Assembly: GCF_030848805.1 (NCBI RefSeq)
Contig: NC_092366.1
Location: 7,617,224 to 7,681,223 of the forward strand
Length of the DNA: 64,000 nucleotides
DNA from: Temnothorax longispinosus
Lineage: Eukaryota; Arthropoda; Insecta; Hymenoptera; Formicidae
Direction: 5' to 3'
Positions 10,711 to 22,917 of this stretch are shown one piece after another. Positions within the stretch are counted from its first letter, which is position 1. Every line of letters begins with the position of its first letter. A program made the translations under genes and the position numbers. Below the pieces are notes generated by a model that was not told where the DNA came from, ran no database searches, and saw only the letters and a list, made by a program, of their open reading frames with translations.

Positions 10711-11210
10711 NNNNNNNNNNNNNNNNNNNNNNNNNNNNNNNNNNNNNNNNNNNNNNNNNNNNNNNNNNNNNNNNNNNNNNNNNNNNNNNNNNNNNNNNNN
10801 NNNNNNNNNNNNNNNNNNNNNNNNNNNNNNNNNNNNNNNNNNNNNNNNNNNNNNNNNNNNNNNNNNNNNNNNNNNNNNNNNNNNNNNNNNNNNNNNNNNN
10901 NNNNNNNNNNNNNNNNNNNNNNNNNNNNNNNNNNNNNNNNNNNNNNNNNNNNNNNNNNNNNNNNNNNNNNNNNNNNNNNNNNNNNNNNNNNNNNNNNNNN
11001 NNNNNNNNNNNNNNNNNNNNNNNNNNNNNNNNNNNNNNNNNNNNNNNNNNNNNNNNNNNNNNNNNNNNNNNNNNNNNNNNNNNNNNNNNNNNNNNNNNNN
11101 NNNNNNNNNNNNNNNNNNNNNNNNNNNNNNNNNNNNNNNNNNNNNNNNNNNNNNNNNNNNNNNNNNNNNNNNNNNNNNNNNNNNNNNNNNNNNNNNNNNN
11201 NNNNNNNNNN
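10711..11210. other. Assembly gap (500 N)
   Basis: Exactly 500 N. Reading frames crossing it are meaningless. The gypsy element enters on the left but does not reappear on the right. Confidence 1.
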
Positions 11211-11218
11211 AAATATTG

Positions 11219-11470
11219 GATTAAAAAAATGTTGGTATGTGTGTATATATGTATGTATGTAATGTACGTATGTCTGTGCCAAATTTACAGAAATTTCTAT
11301 AACTCCAGAACTGATCAACCAAATCTTAACGAATTATATACGAAATAGGGGTAGAAAAGACTGAAGAATATAATAGAATTAATAAAATTGTTAATAATAA
11401 AGGGGTTACCGATTTCTGTTAAAAAAAATAACCAAGTTTACCGAAATTTTTAATTTTATTATATTTTCAG
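11219..11470. repeat. Interspersed repeat shared with the 16.8-22 kb inverted arms
   Basis: ATAGGGGTAGAAAAGACTGA and AAAGGGGTTA(C/T)CGATTTCTG, with neighbouring sequence, recur at 20740-21010; related sequence lies at 17790-17875. A TATG/TGTA-rich microsatellite sits at the left end. Confidence 0.75.
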
Positions 11471-11504
11471 TTTTTTCTATTTCTATTTTATATATAATTT
11501 TTAA

Positions 11505-12340
11505 GGCCGGTATTCATAGTCGGGTCTTATATCCAAGATCGTCTTGAGTATAGTCTTAAGGCGTCATCAGCCAATCAGAGGGCCGTATTAGCATCTTAAG
11601 ACATCACTTCCTCTATGAGGAAGCCAAGTGCAAATATCTAATTTGCACAATTTTTTGCCATTAATTATTTGAAAACTATTAAAGCCCCAACATTTTGGTA
11701 GAAATAAGTGCTACCTGCATTTATGAATTTACGCATTAGAATGCAGTTTAAGTATTTTAATAGCAAATTTCTCTTTTTATGACGCTAATCTTTTTCTATT
11801 GTTTCACACAATTTTTGCCGTTAGTCAGGAGTTTTTCTTTGGATCGAGTATAAGTATACAAAATGTAATAGAAAATAATATAATGTAATTTTAATATAAA
11901 TATAAATGTAATTTTTTGATAAAATAAGTTAAAATACTTGTATGCATTGCACTTTTGTGCCAACTAGCTTTTTAATGTTATATTGAATATCCACCCACAT
12001 CCAAGGGCAACAATACATATAATAAAAACAATACATGATATTCGAGCTAACTTTCTTAAGACCTTAACATCTTTCCTTCTTTATGGGTAGCAGGAAATCA
12101 AAATTTAAAACTTGCATCTTTTATCCAAACCATTTATTAATGATATGTTTATTACGTAAATTGATACATTTCTTATATAAAATCAAATACAAAGGATATC
12201 TTTTTGTAGAACGTTTCATTGACAACCCATGCAGATTTAACTATCTTCCATTTCCCCGTGGCAAACATACACGGCTAAAAAGTTTTACCTGCAAATTGGA
12301 GAGCCTCCTTTCTTAGAATTACTATTTCCTGGATGTGCGC
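11505..12340. other. MITE-like end, then gene-free DNA
   Basis: AAGGCCGGTATTCATAGTCG at 11504-11523, followed by CTTAAG-rich sequence to about 11640, looks like the left end of a MITE, but no inverted right end is visible. From 11640 to 12340 I see only AT-rich DNA. Confidence 0.4.
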
Positions 12341-12344
12341 GTCG

Positions 12345-13826
12345 TCATGTAGCAGTGTCACGAAGTGATCCCTGATTCGACGTTTGTCGACTTCGTTGGT
12401 GTCTTCTTAGCGCCGCTCTTCCGCCTACGTTCTCGGGCGACGGGGTAATGAGGGGCAGCAGGAGGATAAGTGCGTTGTTTCGAGTTTTCGGGTTCTCCCC
12501 TGAAAAGAAACACAAACAAAATAAGTAACGCAAGTTTCAAAGTAGTAGTGTAGTAGCAGAAATATGACTGAAGTGAAAACTGCACAAAATGATAAAAAAC
12601 ACAAAGTAAAAATGGACTTTAAGGCAAAGTGTAACCAACAAGCATTAGAAAAAATATGGAAAGGTATCGTTTTAAAAATTATTAATTTTCCAAAAAATCA
12701 AGATTGATTTAGGGTGGTAAAAATGCCTCTTAATTGAGCACATCAAGAATCATGTGACTCACCTTTTGCACTTTCCAGAACGAACTCGTAGCTTTTCTTC
12801 AGATTTCTATCAGAGAGTTTCGCTAACTTTAGTTTGGCCAATTTGATTATTTTCTCTTTCGCTAAGGCAATACTGGCGAAGAGATTGTTCTCCTTTTGGG
12901 AAATTCTTTCGTGAAATCGTCTAGGAGCTGTAAAAAGAAAAAAATGTAAAAACTATTGTGTTGACTTAGTTAAATAAACACAAGCACTATGTTCACATCA
13001 TGTGAAGTCCAATTCCTATAAGATTGGAGTTCAGTGATATGAAATTATGCTTGATGTGTTTACTAAATGCTGTCTTAAGTCAACAAAATTCTACCATGCT
13101 TCTACCGTAATATTAATGTCTGTACAACAATACTTACCAGTCTGTATCCTTCCTGAATTCGTATGGCTGGAAACTTCTGGAAATAGCTAAATATCCTTTA
13201 TCGGCAAGGATACCCTTTCGCTCTTTTTTCGTGGCTCGCCAAAAATCCGGTTTCTAGAGATGGACGTTGTTTTGCAGAAAGTTTAGGGCTGTCCTGGTCT
13301 CTTTCGTGTCTGAAATGGATGGGAGAATTATAAGTCTAAAAAATTAAAACAATTCCAAGTTAATTAACTAGTACCTTTAGCCTGGCAGGACTGATGTCAT
13401 AAGTTATGTATACTCACATGATGTAGGGTCCGGAGCTTCTGCTCTCTTCAAAGAACCCCTCGACGTAGGTGTTGACTTGCTAGAAGACCGGCTAGACGCC
13501 GATCTTGCTTAAGGCGGCAGCATGCCATTCTTTCGAAATTTATCTCTTTTCACGTAGGCTTTGTAGAGAGGCCCCGATAAGTTTCTTTGCTTTGAAAGAG
13601 CGTCTTCGGTAAAAAGGTCAGGAAGAAAGACGCAGGAGATGTTCCTAATGGGAATATCTCGCACAACTCGTTGGCCAGGCGTTAGAACAAGGCGGATTCA
13701 ATGAGTCTTGAAGGCTTTTCTTCTAGGATGGCATCAATTACCAAAACGTTGGTATTTTTTCTGTCCTCCTCAACAACAATCTCTTGCTCCTTACGTAACT
13801 GAATATCAACAGAACTAATTGAGAGA
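12345..13826 (-). pseudogene. Decayed four-exon gene, family not recognised
   Basis: Exon-like blocks with proper splice signals on the minus strand: A about 13826-13418 (donor GTGAGTA), B 13309-13138 (acceptor TTTCAG, donor GTAAGTA), C 12927-12763 (acceptor TTTTTACAG, donor GTGAGTC), D 12499 to about 12345. A begins with a charged stretch (RKEQEIVVEEDRKN) and contains LANELCEIFP, with stops and frameshifts. B reads LQNNVHL, a TAG stop, then KPDFWRATKKERKG. C is open and Lys-rich (KEKIIKLAKLKLAKL). D is Pro/Arg-rich. The ANELCEIFP / GPLYKAYVKRDKFRKNGM region resembles, from memory, uncharacterised arthropod and fish proteins that often accompany the cassette at 34.3-38.6 kb; that link is inference. 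Confidence 0.5.
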
Positions 13827-13952
13827 ATTGACTAGTATAAGTTAAAAATCTTGAAATAGAATAGCTAATTACGATTTTTAGTTACGCGGTGTTATTTCTA
13901 ATTCAAATACGTAAAATTAGGGTTATCCAAATAATTTGATTACTAAATAATC

Positions 13953-14820
13953 GTGGGCCTCAAATTTTTCCAGAGTAAAGAAGTGACTGCATGGAGCCAA
14001 ACACATAAACCCCTTCTCACCAATAGCCCTCGCCGACCACTCACCCGCCCAACACCCCAATTGTTACACCAAATATGCACCCATCTACACCCTGTCTTCC
14101 ATTCCGTCCACCTCCACAACCACAAATACCACCCATCCCCATCACCCACCTCATCCTTCCCCACACCCCCTAACCTCTCGACATACAACCCACTATGACC
14201 TCACCACTAAATTCCTTACACACCTCTAATCACCCCCCCACCCCACATCTTCTCCCCAACCCCCCAAGTCCATCGCACACCTCTCACCTCACCAATCCCG
14301 AACATCCACACAAACCCAGCCCTGCATCCTTTCCCTCTCCCCATATAATAAACCCCAATCCCATTTTCCACCAACTTACACCCCCACAAATAATAACCCA
14401 CCCAGCCAAACCAAGCCCATACCTTCATCTCCCCAACCCACACTTCCATTCCCACCTCCCCTCCATACCACTTTACGCCCAACCAATAACACCCCTCATA
14501 ATCAACCCACACCCTAAAAACCCCATCTACGTCCTCCCATATGAAAAATTTACCTATCTGCTCAGCGTTTTTTCTTCAACACCATTGGGTTTATGGTTTT
14601 TTTTTTTTTTTTCCCCCCCCCCAGTCGAGCACTCAGAGATACTGAAGAGACCGGAAAGAGTTCAGGAGCTTCCACACAAATCTCTCCACACCCACGAACC
14701 ATACCATCACGCTCCTCCTAACAAATCTACCTCCCCCTACCTCAACCTCCTCTAATTCCACACACCATCTTAACCAATATCTCATCCACAAACAAACCCA
14801 ACCCCAAGTAATCTTGAATC
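13953..14820. other. C-rich, G-depleted tract
   Basis: From about 14020 to 14570 the plus strand is dominated by C, A and T. I count 8 G in the 300 bases 14221-14520 and none in 14341-14400. A T17-C10 run at 14590-14620 is followed by ~60 bases of ordinary composition, then more C-rich sequence to about 14820. Open frames on both strands are Pro/His/Ser-rich (plus) or Gly/Trp-rich (minus), as expected from composition. No gene is called. Confidence 0.85.
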
Positions 14821-14829
14821 CATTCCTTT

Positions 14830-16040
14830 TCCACTTCTCACTTTGCAGATTTTCTTGATTTTTCTCAGAGTCACACAAGTCTTAAATCGTGGCGCGCTAC
14901 TAACAATAAGTGCTACGTAAATACGAAACTGGTTGAAGTTTGGAACGTTGTTGAAGCGATTTTTTTTAAATAATTTGTCCTATTCCTCCTTTGGCACAAA
15001 GGAACTTCTATATAAGTGTCACACACAAAATACACATAAGAGACTTATCCCATATATTCTGCGGAAAACACTCTTATACTCAAAAAACCTACTCCCAGAT
15101 TATTTAAAACAAAACTTATTTTAATTCTATCTTTTTATTATATTATATGAGTATTATGTAAATTATGTGACTAAATTTTGAGGATGACACTTAGAAGTCT
15201 TTGTGCCAAAGAATAAATAGAACAAATTATTTTTAAAAAATTGCTCCAGAAAATGTTCCAAATTTTATCCACTTATTTAAAAATAGAAAAAGTATGCTTT
15301 ATGTGTCAATATTATTTATTAGAGAAAATAAATATTCCCCAGACTTTGTTTTTTCTCGCTCATAACTAGATTATTAATTATTATAAGAAAATATTTGATA
15401 GTATCCCACGACTCAATTAAGTGTCTGTCGACAAGTGAGTAATATAAAACCACGGAAATCAAGCGGTAGTGTCGCGACGCCAAGTACATAAAAAGAGAGT
15501 TAGCAGACGACGCTACTAAGTAGCTTATCCGGAATTTTCGGGCCGATCGATTTTCCGAATAAAATATCTCAAGAAAGAAAACTGCGATCAAAAGTCTGAC
15601 GACAGTTTTCTAATATAACGTTGATACGAGCTTTCGATTGTGACCAGTTTGATTAAGATTGGTACAGTCAATACTGAGATATCGAAATCTCACATGTCAA
15701 AAAGTGAATTTTTTCGGCGACATCTCAGCAAAAAGTTCAGATTTCAGTCACATGAACACATACAATGAACACATACGCAAAGACCAACTAGTTCGTCTTT
15801 CAAAATGCGTTCATACCGCTCTGATCAATGCAACTGCATTCACACGCTCACATTTCTTGACTGATTGGTTATCTCGCTTATATGCAGATCGAATTTCGAA
15901 ATTATCGTAAGAGTGAAATTGATATTTAATGATGTTGGTTAGTTATCTCGCTTGAGTGTCAACGGCTTGTCAATGCGTGTCAAAAGGTTTTTGTTTCTCG
16001 TCTGACAGTGCGAGGTTACGGAAAGAGTTTCAAGAGAGAA
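14830..16040. other. Gene-free stretch
   Basis: AT-rich DNA with no recognisable coding segment, hairpin or repeat that I could support. Confidence 0.5.
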
Positions 16041-16045
16041 TTTTT

Positions 16046-16047
16046 CA

Positions 16048-16088
<41 letters not shown>

Positions 16089-16308
16089 ACGGAAGGGGAT
16101 ACAAAAAGAAATATATATTCCAAAAATATTTTAACATATATTATTCTTATGTATACATATGTATGCATTATGTAAATATGCATGTATGTATGTATTTGGT
16201 TTCGATTACAGATTAGATATTTTTTCCTTAATGTTAAGGAAGACAAATAAGAGAAAAAGAGGAAAGAGAAGGAAAAGGAAAGAAAGAAGAAAAAAGACCT
16301 CCAGAGCG

Positions 16309-16365
<57 letters not shown>

Positions 16366-16408
16366 GCATTTATTTATTAACGCGCCCTGGGATTGTATCC
16401 TCTCAGGC

Positions 16409-16468
<60 letters not shown>
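16046..16468. repeat. Three (GA)n microsatellites
   Basis: GA tracts at 16046-16089, 16311-16364 and 16411-16468, separated by purine-rich and TATG-rich sequence. Arg-Glu and Leu-Ser frames here are artefacts. Confidence 0.95.
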
Positions 16469-16472
<4 letters not shown>

Positions 16473-16655
16473 GAGAAGGAACAAAGAAAGAGAGATACCT
16501 ATGTATTTCAAAAATATTTTAATATATAGTATCATGTAATATGCGGACCATTGTTCGTGGGCAGGTAGAACGAATAAAACTGCCATGGATCGAAAAGTTG
16601 TTTATTATTTTGTAAATTTCTTAATAATTAATGAGAAATTACTTAACACAGATTT

Positions 16656-16812
16656 AGGGCCTAAACAGAATGGCTGTCTTATAACCTTAGGCAGTGTTTT
16701 ATGACTTAAGTCTTTGTCTTATGTAACGCACAATACTGTGTTAACATAAAACAAAAACTTAAGGCATAAAACACTGCCTTTAGGTTATAAGACAGCCATT
16801 CTGTTTAGGCCC
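16656..16812. mobile_element. Palindromic MITE, 157 bp
   Basis: GGGCCTAAACAGAATGGCTG at the left pairs with CAGCCATTCTGTTTAGGCCC at the right. The inverted arms extend about 55 bases each. A TA precedes the left end and ATA follows the right end. It abuts the left arm of the long inverted repeat. Confidence 0.85.
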
Positions 16813-16820
16813 ATAGTCTA

Positions 16821-17875
16821 AGAGCTGGCAACAGAAAAAGCAACATGCCTCGGTCCATGAAATATCTTACCTGGAAAAGGTTCGATTGCTGCCGGCAAAG
16901 CGAAAGCCCGACCGTCAGAAGGCGGACTGGAAGCTAAGTGGGTGGGCGGGCGATCAAACGTGTAAATTTTCCAACAAAAAAAACTGTCGATCGGCACGGC
17001 TAAAAATTTGCATAGGTATCGAGGAGTATGAGAAAAAGCAGGAAAAAAATTGTCAGAAGAGTAAGTAGAAGCTAAAGGTTGTCAGAAGCTGCCAAAGTTG
17101 CGAAAAATCTCGGAAAATTTACATATTAAGAAGCACTTCTGACAATTTGCATTTGTATTGTTTACGTATAGAATAAACTAAGTGCAAAGTGTCAGAAGGC
17201 AAAGTGGAAGCGATCATGAGAAAATCGGGTGCAAAGTGCGAGAGCGTCTTTCGGCGCGCGGCGCAGCGCCCAGTAGACCGATCGCTTTTCTCTTGATTTT
17301 CACACCGTACATATTTCATAGCATTTCTGACAATTTATCTGAATATTCATAAAGGACTAAAGGAACTATTATTAAAATGTCAGAAGTCAATTGAGAAGAA
17401 TTAATAAATTTAATTTTGCTTCCTCATAGAGGAAGCTTTGTGATGGTAAAAAATTTTTTTTTTGAGATTTTAAAGGAAATAGGTTTAGAATGTTTTAAAA
17501 TGTCGAGAAATCGTATTAGTAGAAAATGTCCAGAAGTATGTATGTATGTATGTGTGTGTGTGTGTGTGTGTGTGTACGTATGGATTTTTGTACTGCACGT
17601 ATCTACTTCTACAATTTTTTAGATACCGGGTTGAAGTTTTGCACACCAAATAGAGTATCATAGAAAGTATGTCCTCCTCTAATTTTATTAAAATCCGTCG
17701 ACCAGTATGGATTTTAAGGAGATTTTCATTTTTCAGAAAAGCGTATTTTACGCTGTAGCTTTCTCAATATTTGATATATCGATTTATTTCTAATTCTATT
17801 ATATTTTTCAGTTTTTTCTATCCCTATTTCATATACAATTCTTTAAAATTTGGTTAATCAGTTCTTGAGTTATTG
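16821..17875 (+). repeat. Left arm of the long inverted repeat
   Basis: It carries GCAACATGCCTCGGTCCATG near the outer end, the GT tract at 17549-17576 and CCTCATAGAGGAAG at 17421. It differs from the right arm by scattered substitutions and small indels. Confidence 0.85.
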
Positions 17876-18557
17876 TACACGCCCCGTATGTTGCGTGAGC
17901 TAAGGATGGTGGAGAAGGAGAAACGATTTTCAAATTAAGAAATAGAATCGTTAATTTACTGAGTTCATAAAACAATCAATTCTATCATTTGGTCGTGAAA
18001 CATAAATGTAATCATAAATATGTAATTTCGATACAAAACATTGTAAAGAAGATATTTTCTTCGTTTAATGAAATCTTATTACAAATAATAAGTTAAGACT
18101 GAGATCCATTTACAAAATATTTCAAACTAAAATCGAGGAATAAAGTATTAAAGAATATTCAATGTATTAAATATTCTCAATTATTAAAATGAAATAAGTG
18201 ACCTCTTCTCTATGTAGAACTTCTGCAAGAGATTATCTTCGAAACAAACATATCAATTATAATAAGTACGAAAAATAATATAAAGAGAATGAACACAATT
18301 AATACATATTAAGATAACGAATATGGAATCAAGAAAACAAAAGAATTCAAAATACATTAAATCTCAACGTGAGAATTATTATAAAGGAAAGAATTATGCA
18401 GAAATTAAATTCGATAATGTTATAAATTAACAGTCTATCAGTAACTGTCCTTTTGATTGAAGTCGAAACTTCTTCCTTGAAAGTAGTAAATATAATTATT
18501 CCATATACGTTACTGAAAGCAGTAAATCTTTGTAGCATAAATCCTTATAATTAATCG

Positions 18558-19394
18558 TGTCACGATGCGTCTTTCAAAGCATCGTTCCCGCGCACCACTC
18601 GCCGGATGCCGCCCGAACGAATTTTTAATCATTTGAAACGAACCGTGTGCACGGGAAACCCGCCGCACCGGTGCCTTCCCGCACGACGCCGACGAGCGCT
18701 GACGCGAGCCGATCCCCGCCGAAGCGCGCGAGCGCACGGGATCGCGCCGCTCCCACCACCACGCCATCGCCTGACGATCGGCCTTCCTCCTGCCGAGCTC
18801 GCCGCGCCGAGCGGTATAAAAAGCCGGCGCGCTCGACGAAACGGCACTCGGCACTTCGTCTCTACCACGGCTCTCCGCTACTCCTGACGAAGCCTACCTT
18901 CCGAATCCTAGGGCGACACGCAAAACGAGGTCCAGCGTTTGGGCCTCTACTGAGGGTTCTCAGAGTGTCTTCGAGCTCCCTCACACTTACCCCGACGGCC
19001 ACGGCACCGCGCGGTCGTGCGTGCTCGGCCTCGTAGCGAGGGTTCTCGCGACCGTAACCCCGGGATTCCGCAATCCTCCGTTGTACATATCGCGCTCCCG
19101 CCCACGTTATCAGCCTTCCGATATTCCAGATACCACGTCGAGTGCACATGCACTCCCGTCATTGTAAACGCCGCGTCCAGTTGAAGACCCGCGTTCCGAT
19201 ATTCCGTATACCGCGTCGAGTGCACCGGCACTACTGACCACTGTAATATACCGCGTCCCGTTATTCGTTGTGTGTAATACCGAATCCCGAGTTGAATAAA
19301 GTGAATGTCAAATCGATTATTGTCTCTGGGCCTTTCATCGAACTCCCGATCCAGTAAACTAGTCCGCGTTCGATATTAAAGTCAGGCCGTTACA
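18558..19394 (+). mobile_element. Solo LTR, 837 bp, with ATCG target duplication
   Basis: It begins TGTCACGATG and ends GGCCGTTACA, with ATCG at 18554-18557 and 19395-19398. A TATA box (GGTATAAAAAGCC, 18812 on) and an AATAAA polyadenylation signal (19295-19300) lie in the right order for a plus-strand LTR. The GC-rich U3 gives several chance reading frames. No internal retroelement sequence adjoins, so recombination between two LTRs is inferred. A 4-bp duplication suits Ty3/gypsy or BEL/Pao. Confidence 0.85.
18814..18821 (+). promoter_or_regulatory. LTR TATA box
   Basis: TATAAAAA in a GC-rich context, about 255 bases into the LTR and 480 bases upstream of its AATAAA; CACTCGGCACTTCG lies about 30 bases downstream as a possible start. 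Confidence 0.6.
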
Positions 19395-19398
19395 ATCG

Positions 19399-20740
19399 AA
19401 AGAAATACGAAGAGAATCGCAATAGTAACTTTACATAACGTAATTCAGTAAAGATGTTAATCAGTTCGCACGGTTCATAATTGTTGTAAGTCGTTAATCA
19501 ATTTATAATATCATTTTAAAAGAATCGAGTAGTCAACATATTATCTTAAACAGTAATAATCTATCGAATTAACATAAAGTTCGTTATATACAGTATGTAC
19601 GAGAGAGTTTTATAAAGTGAACGAAATATGAGTCCTTAATATATATATAAGACACACATCGAATTCGAAGGAATATTATTTCATGATCAATCTAATCCAT
19701 GTATGCACATCAATCAGAAGTATTAATTGGAATTCCACTGAATTTACGTTCCGAGATAAGAATTTATCTCCTTTTCTTTTATTAATCTGAATAAATAATA
19801 AACGTTCTTCTTTGAGGACAAATATAAGCAAATAAAGTTATGTCCTGTAACCGAATATTTGAATTGGCACGTGCGCACTTGTAAAGTATCACTTTCATCA
19901 GGGAGATATCTGACGAAAGAACCGAATATTCGAAATAATAAATTCAAAGGTACCTTATCGTGGAATCTGCAGCATCCAACAATTCTTTATAGATAATCCG
20001 CTATTTATTTAAACGGAAAATCATCCACTGAAAGTGGGAACTCATTCGCCGTATGCGAGCCAGATATTAAGGATAATGGCTGCTATTCCGTCTCGTTTCA
20101 TGAGAGGAACGAAATCAATTATGGCCGCTCTCGTTATTGCCAACTTCGAACGAATGTCCACCATCAAGTAAAGGCTCGGTTGAGCCCCGAATATACGTCG
20201 TTCTTCTCTCTTTCTTTGACTTGTTCAATAATATTATTCGTGATTCGAATAGTGACTGAGTATTACGAAACTCATGTATAAATTTACGGCAACGGGATAT
20301 ATTACAACATGAGCTATTAAAACGAAACGAGCGTTGAATACGACACGAGCAATGACAAAGGTAATAATACAACATGAGTAATTAATACGACACGAGCGAT
20401 AAATTTTCAACTGAACTTGAACGTGTTCCCGATAAAGTATTATCGTGGCAGAATGCCCAGTACGTGACTCGAACTGTTTCAATTTCGACAGAATGTGCGA
20501 GAATGGCCGGGATCTCTCTGCACGTTCGTGCTTGCGCATTTCCTCCACTCGCCTTCTTGTCACGTGATGCTAGCGTGAGCTGAACTCGGTGCGCCGCGTT
20601 GCTCGCGCGTCCGCTTGCAATAGTTACTAGGCGGAAACGACCTGCCATCTAGTATTTATTCATGGAACCGCGAGAGTATATTATTAATGCAATAGATGGC
20701 TGTAGCTATCTCACGATATTACCGATATTTTTACGTATTT
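19399..20740. other. Interior of the long inverted repeat, gene-free
   Basis: No coding sequence recognised. The motif ACGACACGAGC recurs near 20340 and 20388, and a moderately GC-rich patch lies at 20440-20650. Whether this is host or element DNA is unclear. Confidence 0.4.
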
Positions 20741-20952
20741 TCAACAGTTATAGAAATTTCAGTAAACTTGACTGTTTTTTTTAACAGAAATTTTAAAGAA
20801 TTATCGCTCAATTAACCAAATTTTAAAAAATTATATATAAAATAGGGGTAGAAAAGACTGAAGAATATAATAAAATTAATAAAAATTGTTAATAATAAAG
20901 GGGTTATCGATTTCTGTTAAAAAAAACAGTCAAGTTTACTGAAATTTCTATA

Positions 20953-21244
20953 ACTCAAGAACTGATTAACCAAATTTTAAAGAACTGTATATGAAATAGG
21001 GGCAGAAAAAACTGAAAAATATAATAGAATAAGAAATAGATCGGTATCTCAAATATTGAGAAAGCTCCAGCGTAAAATACGCTTTTCTGAAAAATGAAAA
21101 TCTCCTTAAAATCCATACCGGTCGACGGATTTTAATAAAATTAGAGGAGGACATACTTTCTATGATACTCTATTTGGTGTGCAAAACTTCAACCCGGTAT
21201 CTAAAAAATTGTAGAAGTTGATACGTGTACAAAAATCCATACGT

Positions 21245-21275
<31 letters not shown>

Positions 21276-21974
21276 TACATACATACATACTTCTGGACAT
21301 TTTCTACTAATACGATTTCTTGACATTTTAAAACATTCTAAACCTATTTCCTTTAAAATCTCGAAAAAAAAAATTTTTACCATCACAAAGCTTCCTCTAT
21401 GAGGAAGCAAAATTAAATTTATTAATTCTTCTCAATTGACTTCTGACATTTTAATAATAGTTCCTTTAGTCCTTTATGAATATTCAGATAAATTGTCAGA
21501 AGTGCTATGAAATATGTACGGTGTGAAAATCAAGAGAAAAGCGATCTTGCACTATGCACCCGATTTTCTCATGATCGCTTCCACTTTGCCTTCTGACACT
21601 TTGCACTTACAATTAGTTTATTCCATACGTAAACAATACAAATGCAAATTGTCAGAAGTGCTTCTTAATATGTAAATTTTCCGAGATTTTTCGCAACTTT
21701 GGCAGCTTCTGACAACCCTTTAGCTTCTACTTACTCTTCTGACAATTTTTTTCCTGCTTTTTCTCATACTCCTCGATACCTATGCAAATTTTCAGCCGTG
21801 CCGATTGACAGTTTTTTTTGTTGGAAAATTTACACGTTTGATCGCCCGCCCACCCACTTAGCTTCCAGTCCGCCTTCTGACGGTCGGGCTTTCGCTTTGC
21901 CGGCAGCAATCGAACCTTTTCCAGGTAAGATATTTCATGGACCGAGGCATGTTGCTTTTTCTGTTGCCAGCTCT
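20953..21974 (-). repeat. Right arm of the long inverted repeat
   Basis: Reverse complement of 16821-17875, including a CA tract near 21245-21290 and CTTCTGACA words. An additional related unit at 20740-20950 precedes it and matches 11270-11460. Confidence 0.85.
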
Positions 21975-21989
21975 CCGGCTATAGAGAAG

Positions 21990-22660
21990 TAGCAGCGACC
22001 GGTAGAGACTGCCGTGTGCTTGTTAGAACTCTCTGCTCCGCTCCGCGCGTAGCCTAGTAGCTCTTGTTGCAAATATCTCAAATAATATGAAATATTTCAA
22101 AAAAATTCATAAGAACATTTTTTGTAGATATTTGTCTGCTCTACAACTTTGATCTCTACAAAAATTTTAAAATTTATCGTATTTGTGGAAAAACGAATTT
22201 GTTTATAAATTGTTAATAAAAAACATACTTAGGGATAGCGGAAAATAGCGGAATTTGAATATGTTGTTCAGTATATTTTTTTGAACACAATGACGTAATA
22301 AAACCTTGTGTTGCAATTTTTTCTAGGTACCCCCCCTTTTTTTCGTATTATATTTTTACTGGACTAATGTGTTGCCAATTTGGTAAACGCTATAAGCTGC
22401 CTTACAGTTAGCGTACGGACATCGACAGTTAGCGTATGGACATCCATACGTGCCGTTTATGTAGACATGAGACACAATTTTGTTGTCAAAGAGGAATCTT
22501 TTTAGCCAACTAAAAAGTCATCCCAGTCCTTTTTTGGTTAGCTTTTCGATATCTTTGGCGTATCATTTTGCTACCTGGGCAACTACTGTAGCGCGGCGAG
22601 TTCAAATGAAGAACGTATCTTTCTTTACATATTTTTCAAATTTTTATTGTTAATAATTTT
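21990..22660. other. Gene-free stretch
   Basis: AT-rich with GCGTACGGACATC / GCGTATGGACATC in close direct repetition near 22410-22445. No gene seen. Confidence 0.4.
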
Positions 22661-22757
22661 TTAATAAAAAACAACCGCCAGCTAAAAACTTCTGAAGGTC
22701 ACTCAAGAGGGTGACCTTGACAACATATGTCAAGGTCAAGGTCATTGGCGGGTGGGG
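22660..22757. mobile_element. Fold-back family fragment (right arm)
   Basis: CTTCTGAAGGTCACTCAAGA followed by GGTGACCTTGACAACATATG and CAAGGTCAAGGTCATTGG matches the right arm of the fold-back element at 8540-8620. The partner arm is missing. Confidence 0.75.
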
Positions 22758-22917
22758 TGTTTTTACGCATATTACCCTTTTTATATTAAATAAGAATTTT
22801 TATTTATTATTAATTATCTATGTAACAAATAAATGGCAAATTTGAGTTATCGTATATAAATTTTTATTAAATAAGTCTATTGAATTTAAATTCATACAGT
22901 TATTAAGAACTAAATTT

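Larger units (their letters stand above)
16821..21974. mobile_element. 5.2-kb structure with ~1.05-kb inverted arms
   Basis: The arms 16821-17875 and 20953-21974 are inverted copies. Both start at the same outer word AGAGCTGGCAACAG and both carry a GT/CA microsatellite. Within each arm the word TGTCAGAAG recurs about seven times in both orientations. The interior (17876-20952) includes a solo LTR and about 2.2 kb of unassigned DNA. It may be one long-terminal-inverted-repeat element, or two inverted copies of a 1-kb element flanking host DNA. No clear target duplication was found. Confidence 0.75.

Noticed and set aside
10614..11348. Reading frames crossing the N block
   Set aside because: They exist only because unknown bases carry no stops.
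18606..19231. Several overlapping Arg/Pro-rich frames
   Set aside because: All lie in the GC-rich solo LTR on both strands, with no family resemblance.
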